64,000 bases of DNA from Seonamhaeicola sp. GTDB lineage: Bacteria > Bacteroidota > Bacteroidia > Flavobacteriales > Flavobacteriaceae. Positions 26,484-35,572 of the stretch are shown here, in pieces (within the stretch, counting starts at the first letter, position 1; each line of letters starts with the position of its first letter). The notes beneath the pieces were generated by a model, which saw nothing but the letters and a program-made list of their open reading frames with translations, had not been told where the DNA came from and did not search any database. Both the position numbers and the translations under genes were made by a program. Location: assembly GCF_028281565.1 (NCBI RefSeq), contig NZ_JANQJQ010000013.1, positions 210,558-274,557 on the forward strand. Direction: 5' to 3'.

Positions 26484-26662
26484 ATAAAATGATTTATGGC
26501 TTATAAGTTTCGTTGAACATTTATTATGCCGAAAATACAATGCTTTAGATTATTTTGCTAATTTTTTGTTATGATAACGTAATCTGTTGTGTAACTGATA
26601 ATTGTCATAGTTTTAAATGGTATTTGAAATTATATTTACGTATCATCAATATTTATGTAGTT

Positions 26663-27514
26663 ATGAAAACCATCTTATTGCCTACAGATTTTTCTAAAAA
26701 TTCTATCAATGCAATTAACTACGCTACAGAGTTGTTTAAAAATGAAATATGCAATTTTTATATTCTGAATGTTCAGAAAGCGTCTTCATTTATTTCAGAT
26801 GATATGATGGTGGTTTCGTCATCTGCTACTATTTATTCAACGTTAATTGATGCTGCTAAAAAATCAATTTCTAATATCATTTCCAGCATTGAAGTAAGTC
26901 AGAAGAATGATAAACATCAATTTTTTTCTATTGTAGATTACGATAACTTTATTGATTCTATAAACCAAACATCAGAGAAACACCAGGTGGATTTGATAAT
27001 TATGGGTACAAAGGGAGCTTCCGGATTACAACGTGTACTTTTTGGAAGTAATACCGCCAGGGTTATGCAACGTTGCCATACACCTGTTTTGGCAATTCCG
27101 GAAGGATGCAAGTATGCACCATTGCATAAGATAGCTTTTACAACCAACCATATAAACCTGTTTACTATTGAAGAGTTGCAAGCCTTGAAAACGGTTTTAG
27201 AGCTTTGGAACTCCAAGCTCTATATCTTGCATGTTGCAGATGAGCATCATTTGGCACAGAAGCAATTGCAAAACATGGATTTTTTTGATACTTATTTCCC
27301 TGATGCCGTACATGATTATATTGATGTAAACACTAAAGATATGTTTGATACTGTTCATCGGTATATAGCGGATAACAGTATTGATATGTTAGCCATGATC
27401 AGTGAAAAACATTCATTTTTAGAACGTTTATTCACCCGGCATGCTTTAGAAACCTTTGCTTTTAGTATTGATGTTCCTTTTTTGGTGATGGAAAGTACGT
27501 CCAATAAATTCTAA
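26663..27514 (+). CDS. Universal stress protein, two tandem Usp domains
   Basis: The 283-residue protein begins MKTILLPTDFSKNSINAINYA, a typical Usp start. The first domain has the ATP-binding pattern MGTKGASGLQRVLFGSNT (G-2x-G-9x-G-S). The second domain (about 150-280) has LYILHVADEHH but lacks that pattern, ending MISEKHSFLERLFTRH, so it may not bind ATP. In many bacteria such proteins rise under oxygen limitation. It is convergent with, and 3 bp from, the ferredoxin-cyclase-globin gene. An earlier in-frame ATG (26555) adds only poor sequence and is rejected. Confidence 0.85.
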   Translation: MKTILLPTDFSKNSINAINYATELFKNEICNFYILNVQKASSFISDDMMVVSSSATIYSTLIDAAKKSISNIISSIEVSQKNDKHQFFSIVDYDNFIDSINQTSEKHQVDLIIMGTKGASGLQRVLFGSNTARVMQRCHTPVLAIPEGCKYAPLHKIAFTTNHINLFTIEELQALKTVLELWNSKLYILHVADEHHLAQKQLQNMDFFDTYFPDAVHDYIDVNTKDMFDTVHRYIADNSIDMLAMISEKHSFLERLFTRHALETFAFSIDVPFLVMESTSNKF

Positions 27515-27517
27515 TCG

Positions 27518-28846
27518 CTATTTGGCATAACGTCTCATTTCGGAGGTAACTGTTTCCAGGGCCTGTTTCCAGGCACTAAGTAATTTGTCGTTACATAAAT
27601 CCCCAAGTTCTTCCCGGATGGTTTCCATAAGGCATTCCAGAACAACGGGATAATGTGCTTCATGAACGCCGTAACGCACATGACTTTCACCCAAAAGTTT
27701 GAGCCCCATGGCCAAATGTTCCGGCCTGCTCATGGAGTAAACAATACCACCCAGCATATGTGTTAAAAGCCTTCCCTGGGAGGCCATGTTATTTTTGAAC
27801 AGGGCTCTGGCTTCAGGTGCTTTTGTAAATACTTTATCATAGAATTTACTGGCAAAAGCATCTTCATTTCTCAGTAAATAATCAAGGGACTGCTGTAGCT
27901 CCAATTGAATATCCATGTCCTTAAAGCCAAATAATTCATACAGTAGGGTAGCATGATCATGCCCGGCCATTTGGTTGCTAAAAGAGCGCCCAATGTCTAA
28001 AGTATCAGCGGGAATACTTTTGAAGACAGCATCTGATATTAAAATGTCAGTGCCTGCTTCTTTATTATAAGATTGGATTCTGCTGGCTGTGTTTACCGGA
28101 TCGCCTACAACGGCAAATTGTTTATGCTTAGGATGTCCCAAATGACCTATATAAGCCCTGCCGAAGTTAATACCAATCCCCATTTTTATGTTGACGTCAA
28201 AATCCACCAGCTCAATGTGATTAAGCCGTTCAATAGCATACTGCATTCCTAATGCAGCTCTTACGGCATCCTTACAGTTTTTACTTTTCATACCACCTGA
28301 AACACCAAACAAGCCAATGATTTCATCGCCAACATACTGATAAATCACACCGTTATTGATAAGGATAGGGTCGCCTAAAACCGTATAAAATCTGTTTAAT
28401 ATGTGAGCCACATCAAAGGAGCTGTTTTCCGAAGCTAATTTTGTAAATCCTCTGATATCACAAAATAAGATGGCTATCGGACGTTCTTCCGCGATGCCCT
28501 CGGGAATGGTTTCCAATTGCAATCTATTGATCTCAGAATTGATCCATACCAAACGCTGAATGCTTACATCACCTTTGGCATAACATTGACAAGCCAATCT
28601 TATAGAAGGGTCCCACTTACGAATTCTGGCCGTTTCCTGTTCTTTTAAGGTTCTTGGGTTTAAGTTACTGTGCCCGTCCATGACCCTGATACGGCAAGTG
28701 GTGCATTGCCCATTTCCGCCACATTCATGAATGTGTGGAATTTGATTCATAATGGAACACTCTAAAAGTGTAGTATCAAGGTCATGATGCTCAACCTGTT
28801 GATTGATTCCGGTATAGGTGATTACGGGTGTTTTAACTTCTGGCAT
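27518..28846 (-). CDS. Ferredoxin [2Fe-2S] - class III nucleotidyl cyclase - globin fusion
   Basis: Three domains are visible in 442 residues. Residues 1-100: ferredoxin with C42-x5-C48-x2-C51 (ECGGNGQCTTC) and C86 or C88 (LACQC), the adrenodoxin-like spacing. Residues 120-305: class III cyclase with metal Asp in AILFCDIRGFTKL (D130) and YVGDE (D174), and transition-state Asn and Arg in VVGDPVNTASRIQ (N252, R256). Residues 315-442: a globin resembling bacterial haemoglobin, with LFKNN (CD1 Phe) and LGESHVRYGVHEAHYP (proximal His389). It likely makes cAMP or cGMP under control of electron flow or of O2/NO. The nucleotide made is not determined. Confidence 0.93.
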   Translation of the reverse strand: MPEVKTPVITYTGINQQVEHHDLDTTLLECSIMNQIPHIHECGGNGQCTTCRIRVMDGHSNLNPRTLKEQETARIRKWDPSIRLACQCYAKGDVSIQRLVWINSEINRLQLETIPEGIAEERPIAILFCDIRGFTKLASENSSFDVAHILNRFYTVLGDPILINNGVIYQYVGDEIIGLFGVSGGMKSKNCKDAVRAALGMQYAIERLNHIELVDFDVNIKMGIGINFGRAYIGHLGHPKHKQFAVVGDPVNTASRIQSYNKEAGTDILISDAVFKSIPADTLDIGRSFSNQMAGHDHATLLYELFGFKDMDIQLELQQSLDYLLRNEDAFASKFYDKVFTKAPEARALFKNNMASQGRLLTHMLGGIVYSMSRPEHLAMGLKLLGESHVRYGVHEAHYPVVLECLMETIREELGDLCNDKLLSAWKQALETVTSEMRRYAK

Positions 28847-29031
28847 TTTAACAAGGATTATAGTTATTTGTTAGTTGCTAAATAAACTTTTTAGGGAGTA
28901 CATCAGGAACAAGCTGATCTCAGTGATGCTTTCTAAACTTTAAGTTGTAAATAGGATAATACCCAGTATTAGAAGATTTATAATAATACTAAATGATACA
29001 ATATTTATATGTCTTGTTTTGTGAATTGTTT

Positions 29032-32000
29032 TCATGACTCATGCCTTAATATGTTTTGAAATTTTTTATTCTGAAGAAGTTTGGCTCTATTGATAGGAGT
29101 GCTTGCCGAATGCACAAGGTACTTGTTAAACCTGGTATCAACCTGTTTCTGGATAGCTCTCATCCGGGATTTAAACTCATCAGGGTTAGTGCTTAATAGT
29201 TTTGAAAAACGCTTTTCTTTTTTCAGATAATCTTCAATCTTTATTGAGGGGATATCAGAATCCAGTTGCAACGTGTTTAACCTGTTTTCTGCCCGCCTGG
29301 GGTCATTTCTATATAACAACCATTGTCCTGAGTTAACGGCTGCTTTATGATATTGACCGGGGTTTTTCATATCAATACCATGTGAATCACTATGACAATA
29401 GGCTATTATAATGGATGGGCCGTCAAAACTTTCAGCTTCATTAAAGGCTTTTAAGGTTTGTTCCTGATCGGCTCCAATAGCCACTGATGCCACATAAACA
29501 TTGTCATAGTTCATGGCCAATAAGCCCAAATCTTTCTTTTGCTTTTGTTTTCCGTTGAAGGCGAATTTAGCCTGGGCTCCAAAAGGCGTAGCTTTTGAAG
29601 CTTGTCCGCCGGTGTTATCATAAACTTCGTTATCTAAAATCAAAATATTTACGTTCTCACCGGAAGCTATTACGTGATCTATACCGCTATAACCAATATC
29701 ATAGGCCCAACCGTCGCCGCCAACAATCCAAACGCTTTTTTTAATTAAAGCATCGCATGAATTAAGCAGCTCTTTGGCTTTCGGAGTATTAAATTTTTGC
29801 AGTGCTTTTTTTAGTTGTAATACCTTTTGCTTTTGCTCGTTTATTTTAAATTCGGTGTCCTGTGTATTATTTAAAATATCAAAAGCTAATTCAAAGCCTA
29901 CTTGAAATGATAACGCCTCCACTAATTGTTTTGCCTGCTGCTCTTGTTGATTGGCAGATAGTCTAAAACCTAAACCAAATTCGGCATTATCTTCAAAGAG
30001 GGAGTTGGACCAGGCAGGACCTTTACCGTCTTTATTTTTTGCCCAGGGTGTTGTTGGCAAAGTACCTCCAAAAATAGAACTTGCGCCGGTTGCATTAGCA
30101 ACTAAAAGTCTTTCCCCAAACAATTGCGACATAAGTTTTAAATAGGATGCTTCACCACAACCTTCAACACCAATTGAATATTTGAATAAAGGTTCCTGCA
30201 ACTGTTGTTGACTCACCTTTAATGTATCAATTAAATTTCTATCCAGTTCCGGAATGGTCTCAAAATAATTCCAGTTAGTTTTTTGTTCATTATAAATGTT
30301 TTCAGTTTTTTCCGGTTTTAGTGCTTTTACAGGACAGGCATCCACACAGTTATTGCAACCGTTACACTGATCCGCATTAATTTGAATGGTATAATGCATC
30401 AAATCAAAATCTTTTGAGATCACATGTTTAAAATCTTCGGGAGCATGATTCAAATGGCTACCGTCAAAAGCTTTAATTCTTAAAGCTGCTTGTGGACAAG
30501 CCATACTACAGGCGCCACATTGGGTGCAGGCTTCTGTATCCCATTTGGGGAGGTATTCCGAATTTTGAACAGGATTGAATTTTGAAGTATTACTTTCATA
30601 AGTGCCATCTATTGGTAATAAGCTTACCGGAATATCATTGCCTTCGTTATTCAATAATTTCCCTAAAAGTGAACGGCTAAACTGTGCATCATCATCCAAA
30701 GAAACAGGGTCTTTTTTGTTCACAGAGTATGTGTCAACTTTATAAATAAAATCGTTTAGATTATAGATGGATTCAGAATAACTCAAATCGCTTTTAAGAG
30801 CTAAAAAGCAAGCGTGTAATTCTGAAATGTTTTCATTTTTAAGTATATCCAGTTTTACAATGTCATTAACATTCACGATAAGTAAATTAATGTGCTTTGA
30901 TATGATGTCTCTTTGGATATTAACCGATACTGATTGCCAGAAAGCTTTAGACGTTAGTGAAGAATTAACCAGTAGGGTGCCTCCTGGTTTTAAATTTTTT
31001 AAAGTGCTGTCGTTTAAGGTGAAGTTAGCTTGCTGGCAACCAATAAAATCGGCATGTTCTATTAAATAGGGTGCCTTTACAGGGGTTTTGTCAATGCGTA
31101 AATGGGCCGCGTTAAAGGTGTTGGATTTTTTGTAATCGCATTGAACATACCCTTGAATAAAAGTATTTTCCTTTTTTGAAATAAGCTTTAAAGTGTTTGT
31201 GAAACTTTCGGCTTCTTTGGTGTTTTTATTTTGATAAAATATAGCCTGGTAACTGCTGTTATCAATTTGAATGGATTCTGTAACATTTAAACTCAAATTC
31301 ATAACGTCGTCATTGATACCAACGGTGAAATTATTTTTAGGTTGATCTTGTTTTAAATTGTTGAAAATAGCGTTTACCATATCTGGTGTAAATTCTTTTG
31401 AAGACAGGCCGTATCTGCCGCCTACAACTTTAGGGAAGCTTGTTAATTTATTGTTTTGATATGCTTCGGTAACTGATTTTAAAATATCCAAATACAATGG
31501 CTCTCCATTGGAACCGGCTTCTTTAGTCCGGTCTAAAACGGCAATGGATCTTAGCGTTTTTGGTAAAGCCTGTAGTAAGTGTTTTGTACTAAACGGTCTG
31601 AATAACCTAACTTTTATTAGGCCGAATTTATTTCCTTTTTTATTTAAGTGCCGGATAGTTTTTTCAATAGTCTCTGTTGAAGATGCCATAGAAATAATAA
31701 TATGTTCTGCATCAGGATGTCCGACATAATCGAATAATTTATACTGTCTGTTGGTTAATGAGGCGAAAGTATCCATATGTTTTTGAACAATATCCGGACA
31801 AGCTTCGTAAAGCGGATTTACAGCTTCTCTACTTTGGAAGAAGACATCCGGTCCTTGAGAAGTTCCTCTAACAACGGGATGGTTAGGATTTAAGGCGTTG
31901 GTTCTGTGTTTTTTAATAGTCTTTTCGTCCATCATAAATTGAATGGTCTCATCAGAAATGGCTTCAATTGTTGAGACTTCATGAGAGGTTCTAAAGCCAT

Positions 32001-32517
32001 CAAAGAAGTGCACAAATGGAATACGGGATTTCAGTGTTGCTGCCTGAGCTATAAGTGCAAAATCCTGTGCTTCCTGTACGGATGCGCTACCTAGCATGGC
32101 ATATCCTGATTGACGAACTGCCATAATATCACTGTGATCACCAAAAATGGAAAGAGCATGAGTTGCAACGCTTCTGGTAGCCACATGAATCACATTAGGG
32201 GTTAGTTCACCGGCAATTTTATACATATTTGGAAGCATCAACAGTAAACCTTGTGATGCTGTGAAAGTAGTTGATAGAGAACCGGTTTGCAAGGCACCGT
32301 GCATGGCTCCGGCAACACCTGCTTCGCTTTGCATTTGAAAAGCCTTGGGAACATTTCCAAAACAGTTCGGTTTGTTTTCAGCGGACCATTGCTCAACCAA
32401 TTCGCTCATTTCAGAAGCCGGAGTGATGGGATAAATAGGAAACACCTCATTGGTTTTATAGGCAATTCTGGCGACTGCCTGATTGGCGTTGGTGATATGC
32501 TGTGTTGAAGTTTTCAT
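29032..32517 (-). CDS. nifJ: Pyruvate:ferredoxin (flavodoxin) oxidoreductase
   Basis: This 1161-residue enzyme oxidises pyruvate to acetyl-CoA and CO2, reducing ferredoxin or flavodoxin. Domains are in order: pyrimidine-binding (FPIYPITPASEMSELVEQW, with TASQGLLLMLPN), domain II, a less typical middle domain, two 4Fe-4S motifs CTQCGACSMACP and CNGCNNCVDACP (about residues 675-760), and the TPP-binding part with GVEGCGEASY and GGDGWAYDIGYSG, GENVNILILDNEVYDNTGGQ. The length fits the homodimeric PFOR type. It follows osmC and precedes the ferredoxin-cyclase gene on the same strand. Confidence 0.95.
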   Translation of the reverse strand: MKTSTQHITNANQAVARIAYKTNEVFPIYPITPASEMSELVEQWSAENKPNCFGNVPKAFQMQSEAGVAGAMHGALQTGSLSTTFTASQGLLLMLPNMYKIAGELTPNVIHVATRSVATHALSIFGDHSDIMAVRQSGYAMLGSASVQEAQDFALIAQAATLKSRIPFVHFFDGFRTSHEVSTIEAISDETIQFMMDEKTIKKHRTNALNPNHPVVRGTSQGPDVFFQSREAVNPLYEACPDIVQKHMDTFASLTNRQYKLFDYVGHPDAEHIIISMASSTETIEKTIRHLNKKGNKFGLIKVRLFRPFSTKHLLQALPKTLRSIAVLDRTKEAGSNGEPLYLDILKSVTEAYQNNKLTSFPKVVGGRYGLSSKEFTPDMVNAIFNNLKQDQPKNNFTVGINDDVMNLSLNVTESIQIDNSSYQAIFYQNKNTKEAESFTNTLKLISKKENTFIQGYVQCDYKKSNTFNAAHLRIDKTPVKAPYLIEHADFIGCQQANFTLNDSTLKNLKPGGTLLVNSSLTSKAFWQSVSVNIQRDIISKHINLLIVNVNDIVKLDILKNENISELHACFLALKSDLSYSESIYNLNDFIYKVDTYSVNKKDPVSLDDDAQFSRSLLGKLLNNEGNDIPVSLLPIDGTYESNTSKFNPVQNSEYLPKWDTEACTQCGACSMACPQAALRIKAFDGSHLNHAPEDFKHVISKDFDLMHYTIQINADQCNGCNNCVDACPVKALKPEKTENIYNEQKTNWNYFETIPELDRNLIDTLKVSQQQLQEPLFKYSIGVEGCGEASYLKLMSQLFGERLLVANATGASSIFGGTLPTTPWAKNKDGKGPAWSNSLFEDNAEFGLGFRLSANQQEQQAKQLVEALSFQVGFELAFDILNNTQDTEFKINEQKQKVLQLKKALQKFNTPKAKELLNSCDALIKKSVWIVGGDGWAYDIGYSGIDHVIASGENVNILILDNEVYDNTGGQASKATPFGAQAKFAFNGKQKQKKDLGLLAMNYDNVYVASVAIGADQEQTLKAFNEAESFDGPSIIIAYCHSDSHGIDMKNPGQYHKAAVNSGQWLLYRNDPRRAENRLNTLQLDSDIPSIKIEDYLKKEKRFSKLLSTNPDEFKSRMRAIQKQVDTRFNKYLVHSASTPINRAKLLQNKKFQNILRHES

Positions 32518-32580
32518 GTTTTGGTGTTGAGATAAGTTTTGATTGATGAAAATGAGGGTATTTAAAAGACTTATTTACGT

Positions 32581-32656
32581 TGTCAGGTTGAGCTTGTCGA
32601 AACCTTTACTGGATCGTTAATGATTTGAAACATTTCGACAGCGCTCAATGTGACAT
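32581..32656. repeat. REP-like inverted repeat between nifJ and osmC
   Basis: Arms GTCAGGTTGAGCTTGTCGAAA and TTTCGACAGCGCTCAATGTGAC pair almost fully around a short loop. TTGAGC/TCGAA sequences of this type recur near 22993 and 45840. The remaining 181-bp gap shows nothing else. Confidence 0.75.
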
Positions 32657-32698
32657 AGGATTTAATTTTTAAAAACCCTCATTTTTAAGGTTGGGTTA

Positions 32699-33253
32699 CT
32701 ACTGTTTTACAATTTCTATCTTAACAGGAGTTGGGTTGCTGATCATGTCAAATACCGGAGAAAATTTAGCTAAGTTCTCAAGTTGCTCAGCAGTAGCATC
32801 CGATTTAACTTTTAATTGCATGGTGATACCATCAAAACCGGTTCTTACTTCGGGATCTAATCCTAAGAAACCGTGTAAATCAGCTGTTCCTTTAATAGTG
32901 GATTCCGCACCTTCAATGTCGATACCGTTAGCGGCAGCGTGGTAAACCATAGCACCTGTTAAACAAGAGCTTAATGCATGTAATACAACTTCCGGTGGGG
33001 TAGCAGCTTCATCTTCCCCTAATAATACTTGTGGGTGGCTACATTCCATAGTGAAAGTTTCTTCACGAGTAGTGTCTTCCTGACCGGCACCATAGAAGCC
33101 TTTAATACTGGACACACAATGTCCGCCATCAATCCAATTGTTTTTAGCTCTAAACTCAAATTTTGCTAAATCCGGTTGTTCTTGAATGTGACCGATAGTT
33201 TCTACTAATTGATCTACGTTTACGCCGTTTTTTACATTTGCTGTGTTAATCAT
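32699..33253 (-). CDS. OsmC family protein (peroxiredoxin-like)
   Basis: The 184-residue protein has the OsmC fold pattern: FTMECSHPQVLLGEDEAATPPEVVLHALSSCLTGAM holds the two expected cysteines (the second, in SSCLTG, is the classic peroxidatic-site helix), followed by AAANGIDIEGAESTIKG and LDPEVRTGFDGITMQLKV. OsmC/Ohr proteins reduce organic hydroperoxides. Upstream there is a sigma-54 promoter with tandem upstream sites (33311-33439), so it is probably the first gene controlled by the adjacent enhancer-binding protein. Confidence 0.88.
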   Translation of the reverse strand: MINTANVKNGVNVDQLVETIGHIQEQPDLAKFEFRAKNNWIDGGHCVSSIKGFYGAGQEDTTREETFTMECSHPQVLLGEDEAATPPEVVLHALSSCLTGAMVYHAAANGIDIEGAESTIKGTADLHGFLGLDPEVRTGFDGITMQLKVKSDATAEQLENLAKFSPVFDMISNPTPVKIEIVKQ

Positions 33254-33310
33254 GTTTTCTAAAATTTAAATTGTTAATAATTGATTTTTCAAAATGTTTG
33301 ACTTGTTTAA

Positions 33311-33327
33311 TGCTATTGCCGTGCCAA
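33311..33327 (-). promoter_or_regulatory. Sigma-54 (-24/-12) promoter for osmC
   Basis: On the minus strand the bases read TTGGCACGGCAATAGCA. The TGGCACG box matches -24 exactly, TAGCA matches the -12 TTGCA with one change, and GG and GC are 12 bases apart as required (33324 and 33312). Transcription would start near 33300, about 47 bases before the osmC ATG. The nearest candidate activator gene is the adjacent sigma-54 enhancer-binding protein. Confidence 0.8.
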
Positions 33328-33382
33328 ACTATTTAAATTATTGTAAATCAATTAGTTGTGTTTAAATTTAGGAATTAAAATA

Positions 33383-33439
33383 TTAACGAAATGTCGTTAA
33401 GTAACGAAATATCGTAAATAAAATGACGAAATATCGTGA
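33383..33439. promoter_or_regulatory. Three tandem ACGA-N4-TCGT sites (candidate enhancer sites)
   Basis: Site 1 at 33383-33400 is a perfect palindrome TTAACGA-AATG-TCGTTAA. Sites 2 (33402-33417) and 3 (33424-33439) both carry ACGAAATATCGT. Centres are about 18 and 22 bp apart, so on nearly one DNA face, and lie about 91 to 131 bp upstream of the predicted sigma-54 start. That is typical spacing for binding of enhancer-binding proteins. Confidence 0.7.
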
Positions 33440-33597
33440 GAATAATAGAATTTCTAGGAGTGAAATTCTATAATATTAGATTCCCGTTTTATTCATTAAT
33501 TCGTATTTTAAATTATCGGATTCATGAATCTTTGATTTCATGGGAATGACAATTTCAACGGAAACCTTGACACAGAGTGCCAAGGAGTTCTTTTTAA

Positions 33598-35433
33598 TTA
33601 AACAGGGCGTTCTATACCTAGTGATTTTATTCTGGAAGCCAATGTTGTTGGTGGTATTTGGAGTAACTCTGCAGCACCATTTTTACCGGAAATCTTCCAT
33701 TTAGTCTGTTTCAGGGCTTTCAGAATGTTTTCTTTTTCCAGTGTGTTCAGTTCTTTTATGGTTAAGATACGTTCTTCATTAGTTTGAACATTGATTTCTT
33801 GAGTGGAAGTATTATTAGGAATAATGGCGTGCCAGCTTATCTCACCGTTTTCAGAAACAATAACGGCACGCTCAATTAAATTCTGAAGCTCTCTGACATT
33901 TCCGGGCCAATGATAAGACGATAAAAGCGCTTTGTCATTATCAGATAAATTAACAATGGGTTTATTTAGCTTTTTTGAGAACTGATCCAGCATTTCTTCC
34001 GCAATAAGATGAAGGTCGTTACCTCTGTCACGAAGTGCCGGTACTTCAATAGGAAATACATTCAAACGATAATATAGATCTTCTCTAAATTTTCCTTCTT
34101 TTGAAAATTTTAAAAGATCTCTGTGTGAAGCGGCTATGATTCTAACATCAACTTTTATAGTTTCCGAACTGCCTACGGGATCAAACTCGCCTTCCTGAAT
34201 GACACGTAATAATTTAGGTTGTAACTCCAGCGGCATTTCACCAATTTCATCTAAAAAGATAGTGCCTTTATCTGCTAAAAGAAAACGGCCCTTCCGGTCT
34301 ACCGTTGCTCCTGTAAATGCTCCTTTTTTATGTCCGAACAGTTCACTTTCAATTAGATTGGCAGGAATGGCACCACAGTTAATTCGTATTAACGGTTTGT
34401 CGTTTCTGTCGCTTTCCTTATGGATCGCTCTGGCAATAAGTTCTTTTCCGGTTCCTGTTTCTCCATGAATTAATACAGTAGCATCGGTCCTGGCTACTTG
34501 TTGAATTAAGTTTAAAGCCTTTTTCATGGCTTTGTTTTCAGCTATTATACCATAGCTACTGGTAAGTTCTTTAATCTCTTCTTCCAGGTATTCTGTTTGT
34601 TTGGTCAGCAGATTTATTTTGTCTTCGGCAATGAGGCGTTCTTCAATATTTCTTAGTATAAGGGTAAAAAATATTTCGGAACCACTTCCGTACTTACTAA
34701 TGGTACCTTCGTTTAAGGTTTCCGTATCATCTGACCCAATTACCTTTACAATGTTTGGTAGATATTTGTTTATGGAAGTTTCATCTTCCAATCCGGATCT
34801 TACAATAGCTTCTATTAAGTTTGCGCTATCATCATCAAAAAAGAACAACACATTTCGCTGTAATACATCCTCATTTTCTAAAAGCTCATGGGCGGAAGGA
34901 TTGGTAAGCACTATTCTAAAATCGCTATTAAACATGATAATGGCATCCATGGCACCGTCAATTAAGCCACTCATTTTACTATTGACCGTTTCAATTTCTA
35001 GTTTTGAGGAGGCTAATCGTTCCTGAATAGTATCCAATTCCCTGTGGCGTTTGATCATAACTGCAAGAATGCCTTTAGCAAAACCGCCATCATCTTTAAT
35101 TAGATTTAAAAAATGTACACGTTCAATTTTCAAAACGGTTGTGTTCTCAAGTGCCGTTACTGAGGCTGAGCGGGTTTCGTTATCAATCAAAGCATATTCA
35201 CCAAAACAATCACCTTTTGTAAGTGTGTCGTAGATATGTTTTTTGTCATGAATTTTTACTGAACCATTTAAAATGACATACATGGAATCGCCAATAGTAT
35301 CTTTCTTAAAAACAACTTCATTTTTGATATAAGTTTCTTCGGTTAAATGGTCTACCAAATGTGTAAGTGATTTTTTGGAAACTTCTGAAAAAAAAGGAAT
35401 TTCAGATAAAAAACTTTCAAGGTTTTCAGACAC
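33598..35433 (-). CDS. Sigma-54 enhancer-binding protein with CNMP-binding sensor and PAS domain
   Basis: The 611-residue protein has four parts. Residues 1-130: CRP-like cyclic-nucleotide-binding domain with CFGEYALIDNETRSASV (E79 for ribose, R88 for phosphate, as in cAMP-binding proteins). Residues about 155-270: PAS-like (AMDAIIMFNSDFRIVLTNPSA). Residues about 300-530: AAA+ domain with GETGTGKE Walker A (324-331), GAFTGA sigma-54 loop (371-376) and TIFLDE Walker B. The end is a Fis-type HTH (about 568-605). The start is GTG at 35433, preceded by the same CCAACCAAAA as the divergent cyclase. It is probably a cyclic-nucleotide-gated activator of sigma-54 transcription. Confidence 0.93.
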   Translation of the reverse strand: MSENLESFLSEIPFFSEVSKKSLTHLVDHLTEETYIKNEVVFKKDTIGDSMYVILNGSVKIHDKKHIYDTLTKGDCFGEYALIDNETRSASVTALENTTVLKIERVHFLNLIKDDGGFAKGILAVMIKRHRELDTIQERLASSKLEIETVNSKMSGLIDGAMDAIIMFNSDFRIVLTNPSAHELLENEDVLQRNVLFFFDDDSANLIEAIVRSGLEDETSINKYLPNIVKVIGSDDTETLNEGTISKYGSGSEIFFTLILRNIEERLIAEDKINLLTKQTEYLEEEIKELTSSYGIIAENKAMKKALNLIQQVARTDATVLIHGETGTGKELIARAIHKESDRNDKPLIRINCGAIPANLIESELFGHKKGAFTGATVDRKGRFLLADKGTIFLDEIGEMPLELQPKLLRVIQEGEFDPVGSSETIKVDVRIIAASHRDLLKFSKEGKFREDLYYRLNVFPIEVPALRDRGNDLHLIAEEMLDQFSKKLNKPIVNLSDNDKALLSSYHWPGNVRELQNLIERAVIVSENGEISWHAIIPNNTSTQEINVQTNEERILTIKELNTLEKENILKALKQTKWKISGKNGAAELLQIPPTTLASRIKSLGIERPV

Positions 35434-35442
35434 TGTTCTTAG

Positions 35443-35572
35443 ATTTTTGGTTGGCTAATTACTGTTAAAGATATTAATTATTTATAACAGTTTTAAAACC
35501 CAATTATAGGTCAGGATACCATCTTTGAAGATAATTGATTAATTTAGTAATCACCTAACACCAACCAAAAAT
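35443..35572. promoter_or_regulatory. Symmetric divergent leader with 12-bp inverted repeat
   Basis: ATTTTTGGTTGG (35443-35454) and CCAACCAAAAAT (35561-35572) are exact inverse copies flanking the 137-bp region between the enhancer-binding protein and the TPR cyclase. Each lies at the start of its gene. This would fit shared translational or transcriptional control, or a local duplication. Confidence 0.6.

Noticed and set aside
33569..33583. Second TTGGCAC at 33577-33583 as another sigma-54 promoter
   Set aside because: Twelve bases downstream there is TC rather than the needed GC, so no -12 element.
34601..35026. 141-codon open frame opposite the EBP gene
   Set aside because: It is serine-rich antisense sequence to a well-supported gene; no ribosome site or family match was seen.
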